This document shows, piece after piece, positions 1 through 8,690 of a stretch of DNA of 64,000 nucleotides; position 1 is the stretch's first letter, and the number at the start of each line of letters is the position of its first letter. The translations under genes and the position numbers were made by a program. Under the pieces are notes generated by a model, which was not told the DNA's origin, made no database searches, and saw only the letters and a program-made list of their open reading frames with translations. The DNA is from Marinitenerispora sediminis (GTDB lineage Bacteria; Actinomycetota; Actinomycetes; Streptosporangiales; Streptosporangiaceae): positions 59,759 through 123,758 of the forward strand of contig NZ_QEIO01000001.1 in the NCBI RefSeq assembly GCF_003336425.1, read 5' to 3'.

Positions 1-552
1 TACCTGCCCGAGGACGTGACCGCCGTCGGCTACACCGACGCCCAGACGCTCTTCACGAGCGGACGCGCGGCGATGTACCCGGGCGGCAGCTACGAGCTGG
101 CGCCGTTCGCGACGGCAGCGCCGGACCTGGAGATCGGCTACTTCGACGCGCCGCCCGCCCCCGACGCCGTGGTGGACACCCCGCTGACGCCCGGCTTCGC
201 CGACGGCTCCTACGGAGTGAACGCGGCCAGCCCGCACCGCGCGGAGGCGGTCGCGCTGGTGGAGTGGATGGCGACCGAGGAGTTCGGGCGGGCGTTCGCC
301 GAGGAGCTGCGCCAGATCCCGGCCGTGCCCGGAGTGGCGCCCGCGGACCCGCTGCTCGCCGAGATGCGCGGCAACTACGAGGAGCACGGCACCCCGTACA
401 TGATGAGCGTGTACTTCGGCTACGGCGAGCCGCTGGGCCGCGACGCCGAGGGCCAGGCGCTGGCCGACATGCTGCTGGGCCGCAGCACCGAGGAGGAGGC
501 CGGCGCGCGGATCCAGAGGGAGATCTCGGCGTGGTTCGAACCGACCGGCTGA
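1..552 (+). CDS. Sugar ABC transporter substrate-binding protein, C-terminal part (5' end outside window)
   Basis: The reading frame is open from base 1, so only the last ~183 residues are present. The segment has the C-lobe pattern of family 1 extracellular solute-binding proteins: 'FTSGRAAMYPGGSYE' (ligand-cleft loop), 'SYGVNAASPHRAEAVALVEWM' split by a helix, and a late 'GNYEEHGTPYMM' stretch. Such lipoproteins bind an oligosaccharide outside the membrane and deliver it to two permeases, which follow directly: the next gene starts inside this one at 531. No ATPase gene follows within the window, which is usual for actinomycetes that share an MsiK-type ATPase. The substrate cannot be read from the sequence. 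Family assignment is firm; the signal peptide and lipobox lie upstream of the window. Confidence 0.85.
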   Translation, partial: YLPEDVTAVGYTDAQTLFTSGRAAMYPGGSYELAPFATAAPDLEIGYFDAPPAPDAVVDTPLTPGFADGSYGVNAASPHRAEAVALVEWMATEEFGRAFAEELRQIPAVPGVAPADPLLAEMRGNYEEHGTPYMMSVYFGYGEPLGRDAEGQALADMLLGRSTEEEAGARIQREISAWFEPTG

Positions 553-1526
553 GTCCGGCCGGACTCCGCGCCGGACGGGCGGCGCCACCCCCGCGCCGGC
601 GCCCGGCCCGCCGCGGGGGCGCGGGGCACCGGCCGCCGTGGTGGGTGCTGGCCGTGTTCGTGCTGCCGGCGCTCGCGCTGTACACGGTGTTCATCGTCTA
701 TCCGCTGTTCAGCGCGCTGCAGTACAGCCTCTTCGGGTGGCAGGGCACCCGCCAGACCGGCCTGGTGGGCCTGGAGAACTTCCGCCACCTCTTCGGCGGG
801 ATCTACGGCGAGCGGCTGTGGCGCGCGTTCGGCCACAACCTGGCGTTCTTCGCCGGGACGATGCTGGTGCAGACCACGCTCGGTCTGGCGTTCGCCGTGC
901 TGCTCCGGCGCGCGCGGGCCGGGCGGCGGTTCCTGCAGACGGCCTACGTCCTGCCGCACCTGGTGAGCCCGATCGTGGTGGGCTACCTGTGGAGCCTGAT
1001 GCTCAGCCCGCAGTTCGGCGCGGTGAACGCGGTGCTGCGCGCGGTGGGCCTGGACGCGCTGGCCCAGCCGTGGACCGGCGACCCCGCCCTGGCGCTGCCC
1101 ACGCTGATCCTGGTGAACGCCTGGCAGTGGATCGGGTTCCCGATGCTGCTGTTCACGGCCGCGCTCGCGGGGCTGCCACCGGAGTACGAGGAGGCGGCGC
1201 GGGTGGACGGCGCCTCGGCGTGGCGCGCGTTCTGGCATGTGACACTGCCGCTGCTGGTGCCGGCGATCGGCGTCGTGAGCGTGCTGACGTTCGTGGGGAA
1301 CATGAACGTGCTCGACCTCGTCTACGCGATGCAGGGGTCGCAGGGCGCTCCCGGCGGGTCGACGGACGTGCTCGGCCTGCTGTTCTACCGGACCGCGTTC
1401 AACAACCCCGATCCCGGGGCGATCGGGCAGGCCTCGGCGCTGGCCGTGGTGATGTTCGTCTTCGTGTTCGGGATCTCGATCGCGGCGACCAGCGTCCTGC
1501 GCCGCTGGGAGGCGAGGCTGCGATGA
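531..1526 (+). CDS. Carbohydrate ABC transporter permease (MalF/UgpA type)
   Basis: About 331 residues if translation starts at GTG 531, 22 nt before the upstream stop. An AGAGGGAG stretch ~9 nt before this GTG supports the choice; an ATG further upstream would read through the binding-protein gene. A basic, Pro/Arg-rich N-tail precedes six predicted membrane helices beginning 'WWVLAVFVLPALALY'. The binding-protein-dependent permease (EAA) loop is clear: 'EYEEAARVDGASAWRAFWH' followed by TLPLL. It forms the first half of the membrane channel of a sugar importer. Its TGA overlaps the ATG of the second permease (ATGA), showing translational coupling. Confidence 0.9.
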   Translation: MVRTDRLSPAGLRAGRAAPPPRRRPARRGGAGHRPPWWVLAVFVLPALALYTVFIVYPLFSALQYSLFGWQGTRQTGLVGLENFRHLFGGIYGERLWRAFGHNLAFFAGTMLVQTTLGLAFAVLLRRARAGRRFLQTAYVLPHLVSPIVVGYLWSLMLSPQFGAVNAVLRAVGLDALAQPWTGDPALALPTLILVNAWQWIGFPMLLFTAALAGLPPEYEEAARVDGASAWRAFWHVTLPLLVPAIGVVSVLTFVGNMNVLDLVYAMQGSQGAPGGSTDVLGLLFYRTAFNNPDPGAIGQASALAVVMFVFVFGISIAATSVLRRWEARLR

Positions 1527-2392
1527 GCGCCGAGGCGTCGGTGGCGGGCCCGCGCCGGGCCCGCCGCGGTGCGGGCGCGGCGCTGGGCGGCGTCGCGGCC
1601 CGGGTGCTCCTGTGGGGCTACGCGGCGGTGGCGCTGGCTCCGCTGGTGCTGATGGCGGTCAGCTCGCTGCGGCCCGAGGCCGAGCTGCGCGCCGACCCGC
1701 TCGGGCTGCCGACCATCCCGGAGTTCGGCAACTACGCGCGGGCCTGGACCGAGGCGGACTTCGGCGGCTACTTCGCCAACTCGGTCTTCGTGACGGTCAC
1801 GGCGGTGCTCCTGGGCACGGCGGTGTCGGTGCTGGCCGCCTACGCGCTCGGGCGCTACACGTTCCCCGGGAGCGGCCTGCTGCTCATCTACCTGCTGGCC
1901 GGGCTGATGATCCCGATCCGGCTGGGAATCGTGCCGGTGTTCTACCTGTTCGACATGCTCGGCCTCCTCGACTCGCTGTGGGGGCTGGTGCTCGTGTACG
2001 CGGCGAGCGGGGTGCCGTTCGGGGTGTTCGTCCTCACCGCGTTCTTCCGCCAGCTGCCGGCCGGGCTCGCCGAGGCGGCGCGCATCGACGGTGCGGGGGA
2101 GTTCCGGCTGTTCGGCCAGATCATGCTGCCGCTGGTCCGCCCCGCGCTCGCCACCGTGATGCTGTTCCAGTTCATCCAGCTGTGGAACGACTTCTTCTTC
2201 CCGCTGGTGCTCATCCGCGACCAGGACCGCTACACGCTCCCCGTGGGGCTGACCGCGTTCTTCACCGAGTACGGCCTCAACCAGTCGCTGCTCTACGCCG
2301 GCCTGGTGATCACCACGCTGCCGCTGGTGCTGCTGTTCCTCCTGGCGACCCGCCAGGTCGTCGACGGGCTCACCGCCGGCGTCAACAGGTGA
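1523..2392 (+). CDS. Carbohydrate ABC transporter permease (MalG/UgpE type)
   Basis: 289 residues starting at the ATG that overlaps the previous stop by 4 nt. It has six hydrophobic segments, a periplasmic-loop hallmark 'SLRPEAELRADPLGLP' after helix 1, and the EAA loop 'GLAEAARIDGAGEFRLFGQ' followed by MLPLVRPAL. It is the second membrane subunit of the importer encoded by the three left-most genes. No regulator, ATPase or glycosidase follows on this strand, so the operon appears to end here. Substrate unknown; family certain. Confidence 0.92.
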   Translation: MSAEASVAGPRRARRGAGAALGGVAARVLLWGYAAVALAPLVLMAVSSLRPEAELRADPLGLPTIPEFGNYARAWTEADFGGYFANSVFVTVTAVLLGTAVSVLAAYALGRYTFPGSGLLLIYLLAGLMIPIRLGIVPVFYLFDMLGLLDSLWGLVLVYAASGVPFGVFVLTAFFRQLPAGLAEAARIDGAGEFRLFGQIMLPLVRPALATVMLFQFIQLWNDFFFPLVLIRDQDRYTLPVGLTAFFTEYGLNQSLLYAGLVITTLPLVLLFLLATRQVVDGLTAGVNR

Positions 2393-2539
2393 GGCCGGTG
2401 AGGCCGACCGTCCCCCCGGCCGCCGCGCGGCCCGCCGCGCAGGGCCGGCGGCGAGCCAGCGGCGCCGCCGCTCCTCTGCCGGCCCGGGGCTGTCCGCCCT
2501 CCTCCGCCGGCACGGCGGCCGCGGCCAGCCGTCTGAGGG

Positions 2540-3060
2540 CCGCGGGCGGGTTCAACCGCACCGCCCGCGCGGTGGTGCCCGGCCTCCGCGGACACCACCG
2601 CGACGTTGGCGGCGATGCCCGGCCTCCGGTCGCCGGCACCGGAGGGCCCCCTCGCGGTCCAGCCGCGCCATCGCCGACTCCATCGCGCGCGTCCGGAGCC
2701 CGTACTCGGCCGCGGCCTCCTCGTCCGCGAACACCTGGGGACGCGCGTCGAACAGCTCCCCGGACCGCAACCAGGTGGCGTCCGCCGTAGCGGCGGACCG
2801 GCGGGTCGGCGTAGGACCCGCGTAGGTCGTCGGCGTGGTGGGCGCCGCTCGCCACGGCGGTGAGGGCTCGGCCGGCCACGCCGGCGGCGCGGGGGCGAAC
2901 GCTCCTCGCGGTCACCAGCGCGCAGGAGGAGAAGCGGTGGTCGGGATACTCCCGGAACAGCGCCGCGACGGCGGCGCGGGCCGCGCGGTACCCGGTCTCG
3001 GCGAGCTCGGCCTCGGTGGGTGCGCCGGTGCGGCCGCGGGGCGCCCGCCCTCCTCCGCCC
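2540..3060 (-). pseudogene. Decayed DUF4303-like gene
   Basis: Three pieces of one protein lie in succession on the minus strand but in different frames. Near 2950-3035 one reads 'EAELAETGYRAARAAVAALF' and 'REYPDHRFSSCALVT'. Near 2650-2760 another frame reads 'GELFDARPQVFADEEAAAEY'. Near 2580-2630 a third frame reads 'GAGDRRPGIAANVAVVSAEAG'. The order (helix, F-x-x-C-A-L-V-T strand, SYAD motif, late amphipathic helix, G-x-G-x-R-x-x strand) resembles actinobacterial DUF4303 proteins, so I read it as one gene broken by at least two frameshifts. Its 5' end lies just after the DUF885 stop, so it may once have been cotranscribed. Boundaries are approximate. Sequencing error is the main alternative. 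Confidence 0.5.
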
Positions 3061-3064
3061 GGCC

Positions 3065-4618
3065 TCAGCCCCGTTCGAGCGCGGTGCCGAGGAGGCCGAG
3101 CGGCGGGGAGCCCAGGTCGAGCATCGCCGTGTGGAAGCGCTTGAGGGTGAAGTCGGCCCCCCAGCGGGCGCGCGCCCGCTCGCGTAGGTCCAGGATCTCC
3201 AGCTTGCCCCATGTGTAGCAGCCGTAGGTGGGGTCGTGGGCGGCGCGCTCGGCCTCGGCGAGCGCGGCCGGACCGGCCAGGTGGGTGTCGGCGGTGAACC
3301 GGCGCGCGGACTCCTCGACCGTCATGGCGCCCGTGTGCACGCCGATCGCGGACGCCAGGCGGGTGACGCGGATGAGCGCCTCCAGCCAGGTCCCGATCTC
3401 CAGGTGGGCGGCGGTGATGCCGCTGTCGGCGAACGCGCGGGCGGCGGCTTGGGCGAATCCCTCCTCCAGGCACATCTCCTCGGCGTAGTGCGCCCACCCC
3501 TCGGCGAACGACATGGAGAACAGGGTCCGCCGCACCTGCCCGGGGGCGCGGCGCAGCGCTCTTCCGTGCGAGAAGTGGCCGGGGGCGACCTCGTGCACGG
3601 TGATCCCCGGCAGCGTGGTGGAGCTGAACATCTCCAGCCACTCGGCCGACTCCTGGGCGCTCCAGGCGGGATCGGGCGGAGTGACGTAGTAGTAGGTCGG
3701 GCCGTCGGGCTCCGCGGGCGCCGACCAGCTGAGCATGGCGGTGGCCCAGCGCCGGGAGGCGGGCGAGGTGGTGACGACGCACTCGCCATCGTGGTAGGGG
3801 ACGAGGTCGCGCTCCCGGGTGAAGGCGATGGCGTACTCCGTCCACGCCCGTGCGGCCTCCAGGACGCCAGCGGCGTCGGGGTGGTCGCGCACGAGTGAAC
3901 GTGCCACGTCGAGCGGGGCGCGGTCGGGGTCGATCCGGGCCGCCGACTCGGCGAGCAACGCCATGAGGCGGTCCCGCTCGGCGTCGGCGCGCTCGGCGAG
4001 TCTGCCGAGGTCGACCTCGGCGGCCTCGGAGGTGGCCATGAGCCGGGCGAGCGCGCTGCCGCCCAGCGCGGCGCTGGGGTCGCCCTCGGCCGCGGCGCGT
4101 TCCAGGTGGGCGACGAGCCGCCGGTGCGCGGCCAGTGCCGGCTCCCGCACGCCTTCCCCGACGTCGGCCGGCACGGCCTCGGCCAGTCCGCGCGCGCCAG
4201 CCAGCAGGGCGGTGGCCACGGGCGCGCTCACGCGGTCGAGCGAGGCGATGGCGGCGTCCACACCGTCAGGCCAGGCCGCGAGGTGCCGCTCGACCGCGGC
4301 GCGGCGCTCCGCCTCGGGGGCGTAGGCCTTGTCGTAGCCGGACAGGTCGAGCTCGCCGAGGTGGTAGTTGGGGTTGGAGCGGTGCAGTTCGAGCTCGCCG
4401 AGCTCGTAGCGCAGCCCCCGCTCCACGGCGGCGAGGTGCGCCTCGTCGTGCGGGTCCTCCTCCGGGTCGCCCGCCCCGAGGCGGGCCAGTCCGGCCCGCA
4501 CGCCCTCCGGCGAGAGGTCGGCCATGCGCCCGTCGTACTCGTGCCGCCCGCCCTCCTCCCGTGTGGTCGCGACGGTGAGATCGGCGATGGCCCGCAGCCG
4601 GGGAGTCAGGTCGTCCAT
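3065..4618 (-). CDS. DUF885 family protein (probable zinc carboxypeptidase-like hydrolase)
   Basis: 517 residues from ATG 4618. The family-defining metal motif is present: 'TVHEVAPGHFSHGRAL' near residues 340-355 (H-E-x-x-P-G-H), followed by 'SFAEGWAHYAEEMCLEEGF', the second conserved glutamate helix. The N-terminal half is a long all-helical region, as usual in this family of 500-600 residues. No signal peptide is seen, so it is predicted to be cytoplasmic. DUF885 proteins are distant relatives of M32/M3-type metallopeptidases; the true substrate is not known. It is divergent from the SanA-like gene at 4870 across a 250-nt GC-rich gap holding a CCGCCGGCC/GGCCGGCGG hairpin (4661-4688). Confidence 0.88.
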   Translation of the reverse strand: MDDLTPRLRAIADLTVATTREEGGRHEYDGRMADLSPEGVRAGLARLGAGDPEEDPHDEAHLAAVERGLRYELGELELHRSNPNYHLGELDLSGYDKAYAPEAERRAAVERHLAAWPDGVDAAIASLDRVSAPVATALLAGARGLAEAVPADVGEGVREPALAAHRRLVAHLERAAAEGDPSAALGGSALARLMATSEAAEVDLGRLAERADAERDRLMALLAESAARIDPDRAPLDVARSLVRDHPDAAGVLEAARAWTEYAIAFTRERDLVPYHDGECVVTTSPASRRWATAMLSWSAPAEPDGPTYYYVTPPDPAWSAQESAEWLEMFSSTTLPGITVHEVAPGHFSHGRALRRAPGQVRRTLFSMSFAEGWAHYAEEMCLEEGFAQAAARAFADSGITAAHLEIGTWLEALIRVTRLASAIGVHTGAMTVEESARRFTADTHLAGPAALAEAERAAHDPTYGCYTWGKLEILDLRERARARWGADFTLKRFHTAMLDLGSPPLGLLGTALERG

Positions 4619-4660
4619 GCCCAGACCCTAGGGGATGCGGACGTCCGGCCGCCGGTTCGG

Positions 4661-4688
4661 CCGCCGGCCTGTGGAGAACGGCCGGCGG
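4661..4688. other. Hairpin in divergent DUF885/SanA intergenic region
   Basis: CCGCCGGCC (4661-4669) and GGCCGGCGG (4680-4688) are perfect inverted arms around a 10-nt loop. It sits between two divergent genes, so it may be an operator or chance symmetry in GC-rich DNA. No clear -10/-35 box is visible beside it. Confidence 0.3.
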
Positions 4689-4869
4689 TGCCCGATCCGC
4701 GGGCCGGGGGGGGCGGTCCCCGCCGCCGGTCGCGGGGCCGGCGTGCGGGCGCCGCGGCCCGCGCGCATCGCGAGAGGGCACGCCGGCCGGTCCGCTGGCC
4801 GCTTCCGGCCGCGCGCCCCGCTCCCGCGCCGCGGGGAACCCCGGACGGGCCGCCCGACGTCCACAGAGC

Positions 4870-5577
4870 GTGAAGCGACTGCGCGGAGTACCGAGGAAAT
4901 GGTGGCTGCCGGCGGCGGCCGGGCTGGGGCTGGTGGCGATGTTCGCGCCAGTCGTGTGGCTGCACGCGAGCACGGCGGAGCGGCGTTACGCGATCGACGA
5001 CGCGGCGGAGCGGCACCAGGTGATCGAGCGCGTGCCGGCGCGGCCCGTCGCGGTCGTGCTGGGGGCCGGCCTGACCGAGGACGGCCGACCCACCCGCTTC
5101 CTGGCGCGCCGGCTCGACATCGCCGCCTGGCTGTACGACCAGGGCCGGGTCGAGGCCGTGCTGGTCACCGGGGACAACAGCCGCCAGTCCTACAACGAGA
5201 CGGACGCGATGCGGGACTACCTCATCGCCACCGGCGTACCCGCGCCCCAGGTCGTGGGCGACTACGCGGGCTTCTCCACGTGGGAGTCCTGCACACGGGC
5301 ACGGCGCGTCTTCGGAGTCCGGGAGGCCACCGTGGTCACGCAGTCCTTCCACCTGCCCCGCGCGGTGGCGCTGTGCCGCGCCGCGGGCATCGACACGGTG
5401 GGGGTCGCCGACAACGGCCTCGGCGGGTACCGGGCGGCCACGATGGGCTACGGCTACGCACGGGAGGTCCCGGCGGCGTTCAAGGCCGTCCTCGACGCCA
5501 CCGTGCGGCCGGACCCGACCTTCCTGGGCGACCCCGAGCCGGGGATACGCGAGGCCCTGTCGTCCCCGCGCACCTGA
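4870..5577 (+). CDS. SanA/YdcF-type DUF218 membrane protein (paralogue 1)
   Basis: 235 residues from GTG 4870. A basic start (MKRLRGVPRKWW) leads into one membrane helix (roughly residues 12-33), then the DUF218 domain: 'ARPVAVVLGAGLTEDGRP', 'RRLDIAAWLYDQGRV', 'VLVTGDN', 'TWESCTRARRVFGV' and the signature 'VVTQSFHLPRAVALC'. Members such as E. coli SanA and ElyC/YdcF are linked to envelope integrity and lipid-carrier metabolism; the reaction in actinomycetes is unknown. A close relative lies only 1.3 kb away on the other strand (6843-7487), so a local duplication with inversion is likely. Confidence 0.87.
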   Translation: MKRLRGVPRKWWLPAAAGLGLVAMFAPVVWLHASTAERRYAIDDAAERHQVIERVPARPVAVVLGAGLTEDGRPTRFLARRLDIAAWLYDQGRVEAVLVTGDNSRQSYNETDAMRDYLIATGVPAPQVVGDYAGFSTWESCTRARRVFGVREATVVTQSFHLPRAVALCRAAGIDTVGVADNGLGGYRAATMGYGYAREVPAAFKAVLDATVRPDPTFLGDPEPGIREALSSPRT

Positions 5578-6316
5578 CCGCCGCGGGACCACACGGGAGT
5601 CCACAGCCACGGGGCGGACCGCGGCACCCGCCCGGCCGGCCGTAAGTGGCGGCGGGAGAGGCCCCCCGTCAGGCGGACCCCGGCGCCCTCCACGCGGCTG
5701 GCTCACGCCCTCATCGACCCTCCGGCCCGGGTACGGGCGGCCCCGGCGCTCCCAGTCGGCTGGCCGCCATCGGGACCGTCCGGGGTCCCGGCCGCGGTCG
5801 CGGCGGTTCCCGCGCCCCCGTGCCTGTGGAACCTCCCCTCCTCGCCGACACCGGCGAGGGAACCCCGAAGGTCCTCGCCCACGGTCCACCGCCGACCGGA
5901 CGGCGGGAGCCCTGCCCCGGCCGGAGCGCTCGGCAGCGCCCCCGGCAGCCGGACCGGGTCCTTCGGCGTGCCCGGCGGGGCACGGGAGGCGCTGGCCTCC
6001 CCGCGTGCCTGGCCCTCGGAGCGGCCTGCTCTCGCCGCGCGCCGCGGTCGGAGGCCCCGGTGCTCGGGTGTCCCTGCGCGGCTGGCCGCCACCGGCTCCG
6101 GTCCGAGGCGGCCGCGCCGGTCCCAGCGCTCTCCGACGCCCCGCGGTCCGCCCCGCTTTCCTGGGCGGCCCCAAGCCGGGGGCGGGCGGCGCGGTCACCT
6201 CCAGGCGGCCGCCGCGGAGCCCCATGGCAGGTCGCGACCGCCGTCGAGGTGCTCACCCACACCCCCGACCGCCCGCGCCCCACCGGGGCATCCGGCGGCA
6301 CGGGAGTGACGTCCGC
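5578..6316. other. Gene-free GC-rich stretch (739 bp)
   Basis: Open frames on both strands are Pro/Arg/Gly-rich, lack any recognisable domain and have no ribosome-binding sites, so I see no gene. A short near-repeat (GGCTGGCCGCCAyCGG) occurs near 5758 and 6080. The stretch may be a decayed gene, but no protein family can be traced. Confidence 0.5.
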
Positions 6317-6348
6317 TTGACCTTCACACAGATGTCACGGTCTAACGT
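6317..6348 (+). promoter_or_regulatory. Predicted promoter giving a leaderless mRNA
   Basis: TTGACC (6317-6322) and TAACGT (6343-6348, within TCTAACGT) resemble -35 and -10 boxes of a vegetative sigma factor, with a 20-nt spacer (18 nt if TCTAAC is used). The expected start of transcription falls at or within a few bases of the ATG at 6356, and no Shine-Dalgarno sequence precedes that ATG. Leaderless mRNAs of this kind are common in actinomycetes. Confidence 0.55.
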
Positions 6349-6355
6349 GACCGCC

Positions 6356-6814
6356 ATGACGACCAGCCCGGACACCGACGGACCGAACAACACGAGCCCG
6401 GTCAACCGCGCCATCATCGAGGAGTTCCGACGCAACGCGGGCCGGGTGGGCGGGGACTTCGCCGGAACGAGCCTGCTGCTGCTCACCACGCGCGGCGCCC
6501 GCAGCGGCCTGCCGCGCACCACTCCCCTGGTGTACCTGCCCGACGGCGACCGGCTGGTCGTCTTCGCGTCCAACGGCGGCGCTCCGGCGGCGCCCGGCTG
6601 GTTCCACAACGTCGTCCGCTCGCCGGACGTGTTCGTGGAGGTGGGGGCGGAGCGGTTTGCGGCACGGACCGTCGTCGTGGACGAGCACGAGCACGACGAG
6701 CTGTGGCGGCGTCAGGTCGAACGGAACCCCGCCTTCGCCGGTTTCCGGGCCCGTGCGGGCCGCACGATCCCGCTGGTCGCGCTGGAGTGGGCCCCTGCCC
6801 CGGACGCCGGTTAA
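6356..6814 (+). CDS. Deazaflavin (F420)-dependent nitroreductase family protein
   Basis: 152 residues from ATG 6356. The Ddn-type split-barrel pattern is intact: 'NRAIIEEFRRNAGRVGGDF' at the start, 'LLLLTTRGARSGLPRTTPLVY' broken only by my excerpt limit, 'VFASNGGAPAAPGWFHNV' (cofactor-binding region) and 'RTIPLVALEWAP' at the end. Members bind coenzyme F420 (or sometimes FMN/haem) and reduce quinones or nitro compounds. The family is typical of actinomycetes, the main F420 producers outside archaea. The predicted promoter lies so close that the mRNA is probably leaderless. It stands alone; the convergent neighbour begins 28 nt beyond its stop. Confidence 0.92.
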   Translation: MTTSPDTDGPNNTSPVNRAIIEEFRRNAGRVGGDFAGTSLLLLTTRGARSGLPRTTPLVYLPDGDRLVVFASNGGAPAAPGWFHNVVRSPDVFVEVGAERFAARTVVVDEHEHDELWRRQVERNPAFAGFRARAGRTIPLVALEWAPAPDAG

Positions 6815-6842
6815 GCGGCGCCGCGAGCCGCGCCGGTCGGCC

Positions 6843-7487
6843 TCAGCCGGCCTCGGCGAGCCGGGCCACGGCGGCGGGGTCGGCGGGGTCCGTGACCGCC
6901 GGCGCGGGGCGCAGGACGGCGTCGCGCAGCGCCTTGGCATTGGCGCCCATCTCCCGTGCGTAGCCGTAGACCGTGGAGCGCGACCGCCCGGACAGGCTCG
7001 CGTCACCGACCCCGACGGCGTCGATCCCGACCGCCCGGCACAGCGTCACCGCGCGGGGCAGGTGGAAGGACTGGGTGACCACCGTGGCCGCGGTGACGCC
7101 GTAGACGTCGCGCGCCCGCGCGCAGGTGTCCCACGTGCGGTAGCCGGCCGGGTCGGCGACGACGGCCGCCTCCGGAACGCCGTGCGCCACGAGGTAGTCC
7201 GTCATGCTGTCGGTCTCGAACCTCGACCGCTCCCGGTTGTCGCCTGAGACGAGGATCGCACGCACCCGTCCAGCGCGGTACAGCTCGGCGGCGATGTCCA
7301 GTCGGCGTGCCAGGAGCGGGCACGGACCGCTCTCCCAGACGGCGGCACCGAGCACGATGGCGACCGGGCGGGCCGGCGCGGTCTCCGGCCGGTGCCGGTG
7401 CCGGGCGCTCACCGCATACGTCCAGGCGGTCGGCAGCAGCGCCAGTGCGGCGCATCCCCCCACAACGGCAAGTACCGTCCACGTCAT
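6843..7487 (-). CDS. SanA/YdcF-type DUF218 membrane protein (paralogue 2)
   Basis: 214 residues from ATG 7487 (a longer frame exists, but its extra N-terminus is Arg/Pro-rich and lacks a ribosome site). One membrane helix (about residues 2-24) is followed by the DUF218 domain: 'ARPVAIVLGAAVWESGPC', 'RRLDIAAELYRAGRVRAILV', 'SGDNRERSRFETDSMTDYL' and 'VVTQSFHLPRAVTLC'. It matches the protein at 4870-5577 over almost its full length, including the unusual ETD-x-M-x-DYL segment, which points to recent duplication. Function in envelope maintenance is inferred from E. coli SanA/ElyC only. Confidence 0.87.
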   Translation of the reverse strand: MTWTVLAVVGGCAALALLPTAWTYAVSARHRHRPETAPARPVAIVLGAAVWESGPCPLLARRLDIAAELYRAGRVRAILVSGDNRERSRFETDSMTDYLVAHGVPEAAVVADPAGYRTWDTCARARDVYGVTAATVVTQSFHLPRAVTLCRAVGIDAVGVGDASLSGRSRSTVYGYAREMGANAKALRDAVLRPAPAVTDPADPAAVARLAEAG

Positions 7488-7584
7488 CCGCCGCACCCCG
7501 CCGCTCTTCGCCGTCGTTCCGCGTCCACGCCACCAACGTAGAGGATGGCGCGGCGCCCCGGCGCGCGCTCCCACGACGCCGGAA

Positions 7585-7596
7585 GCCCTATAGGGC
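7585..7596. promoter_or_regulatory. Perfect 12-bp palindrome upstream of SanA paralogue 2
   Basis: GCCCTATAGGGC is a complete palindrome 98 nt upstream of the ATG at 7487, in a gap between two minus-strand genes. It could be a dimeric repressor site; no regulator gene is adjacent. Confidence 0.3.
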
Positions 7597-7763
7597 AGGG
7601 GATCTGGGGCTCCTGGGGAAGTGCGAGAGGGCCGGCGGCGCGCGCCGGCCCCCCGAGGCCGAGCTCGACCTGGCCGCACGGGGAGCGAGCGCCGGGCGCG
7701 CCGGTCCCCGTCCGCGCGGAGCCCGGTACCGCGCTCCGGCCGCGCTCCCCGGCCCGTGCGGCG

Positions 7764-8690
7764 TCAGCCGATCCGGATGGCGACCTTCCCCCGCGTGTGC
7801 CCCTCCGCGCTGAGGCGGTGGGCGTCGGCCGCCTTCTCCAGCGGGAACACCTCGCTGACCTCCACGGCGACCTTGCCCGCCTCGACCAGCTCCACCAGGG
7901 CGGTCAGATCCTCGGCACTCGGGCGGACGAACACATAAGTTCCGCCCTGCTCCTTGACGGAGGTGTCCACGATGGAGGCCACCCGGACCCCCGCCGCGCC
8001 CACCTCGGCGACGGTGTCGAGCGCCGGTCCGCCCACCAGGTCGAGGACGGCGGAGACACCGCCGGGCGCGATCTCGCGCACACGCCCGGCCAGCCCGTCA
8101 CCGTAGCTCACCGGCTCCGCGCCGATCGACCGCAGGAAGTCGTGGTTGCGCTCCGACGCGGTCCCGATGACCCGCGCCCCGAGAGCCCGCGCGATCTGCA
8201 CCGCGAACGCCCCCACCCCGCCGGCCGCCGCGTGCACGAGCAGGGTGTCGCTCTCGGTCACCTTGAGCGCGTGCACCACGGACTGGTAGGCGGTCAGCCC
8301 GGCGAGCGGCAGACTCGCGGCCTGCGCCCAGTCGAGGTTGCGCGGCTTGCGCGCGAGGGTCCGCACCGGCGCGGCCACCTTCTCGGCGTAGGTCCCGCGC
8401 CGGACCACGTCCTCGCGCACGTAGCCGATGACCTCGTCCCCCGCCTCGAACTCCCCCACCGCCGCACCGGGGGCCTCGACCACCCCGGCCACGTCCCAGC
8501 CCGGGATCACCGGGAAGAACACATCCATGATCCCGTCGAGGTACCCCTCGCGGAGTTTCCAGTCGACCGGGTTGACGGCGGCGGCCTCCACCCGCAGCAG
8601 CACCGAGTCGGGCCCGACCTTGGGATCGGGCACCTCGGCCAGCCGCAGCACGTCGGGGCCGCCGTACTCGTCGTACACGATGGCTCGCAT
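7764..8690 (-). CDS. NADP-dependent oxidoreductase, quinone reductase-like MDR family
   Basis: 308 residues from ATG 8690, which has a strong AGGAGG site 6 nt upstream. The N-terminal GroES-like fold shows 'MRAIVYDEYGGPDVLRLAEV' and 'AAAVNPVDWKLREGY'; the Rossmann part has the cofactor loop 'HAAAGGVGAFAVQIARALGA'. The catalytic and structural zinc cysteines of alcohol dehydrogenases are absent, so this is the zinc-free quinone reductase/enoyl reductase branch (QOR type), reducing a quinone or activated alkene with NADPH. It appears to be a single-gene unit. Substrate not predictable. Confidence 0.92.
   Translation of the reverse strand: MRAIVYDEYGGPDVLRLAEVPDPKVGPDSVLLRVEAAAVNPVDWKLREGYLDGIMDVFFPVIPGWDVAGVVEAPGAAVGEFEAGDEVIGYVREDVVRRGTYAEKVAAPVRTLARKPRNLDWAQAASLPLAGLTAYQSVVHALKVTESDTLLVHAAAGGVGAFAVQIARALGARVIGTASERNHDFLRSIGAEPVSYGDGLAGRVREIAPGGVSAVLDLVGGPALDTVAEVGAAGVRVASIVDTSVKEQGGTYVFVRPSAEDLTALVELVEAGKVAVEVSEVFPLEKAADAHRLSAEGHTRGKVAIRIG

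Noticed and set aside
2382..3845. Long minus-strand open frame across the DUF4303 relic and the DUF885 gene
   Set aside because: It is out of frame with the well-supported DUF885 protein and Arg/Pro/Gly-rich there; only its 3' part matters, as one frame of the pseudogene.
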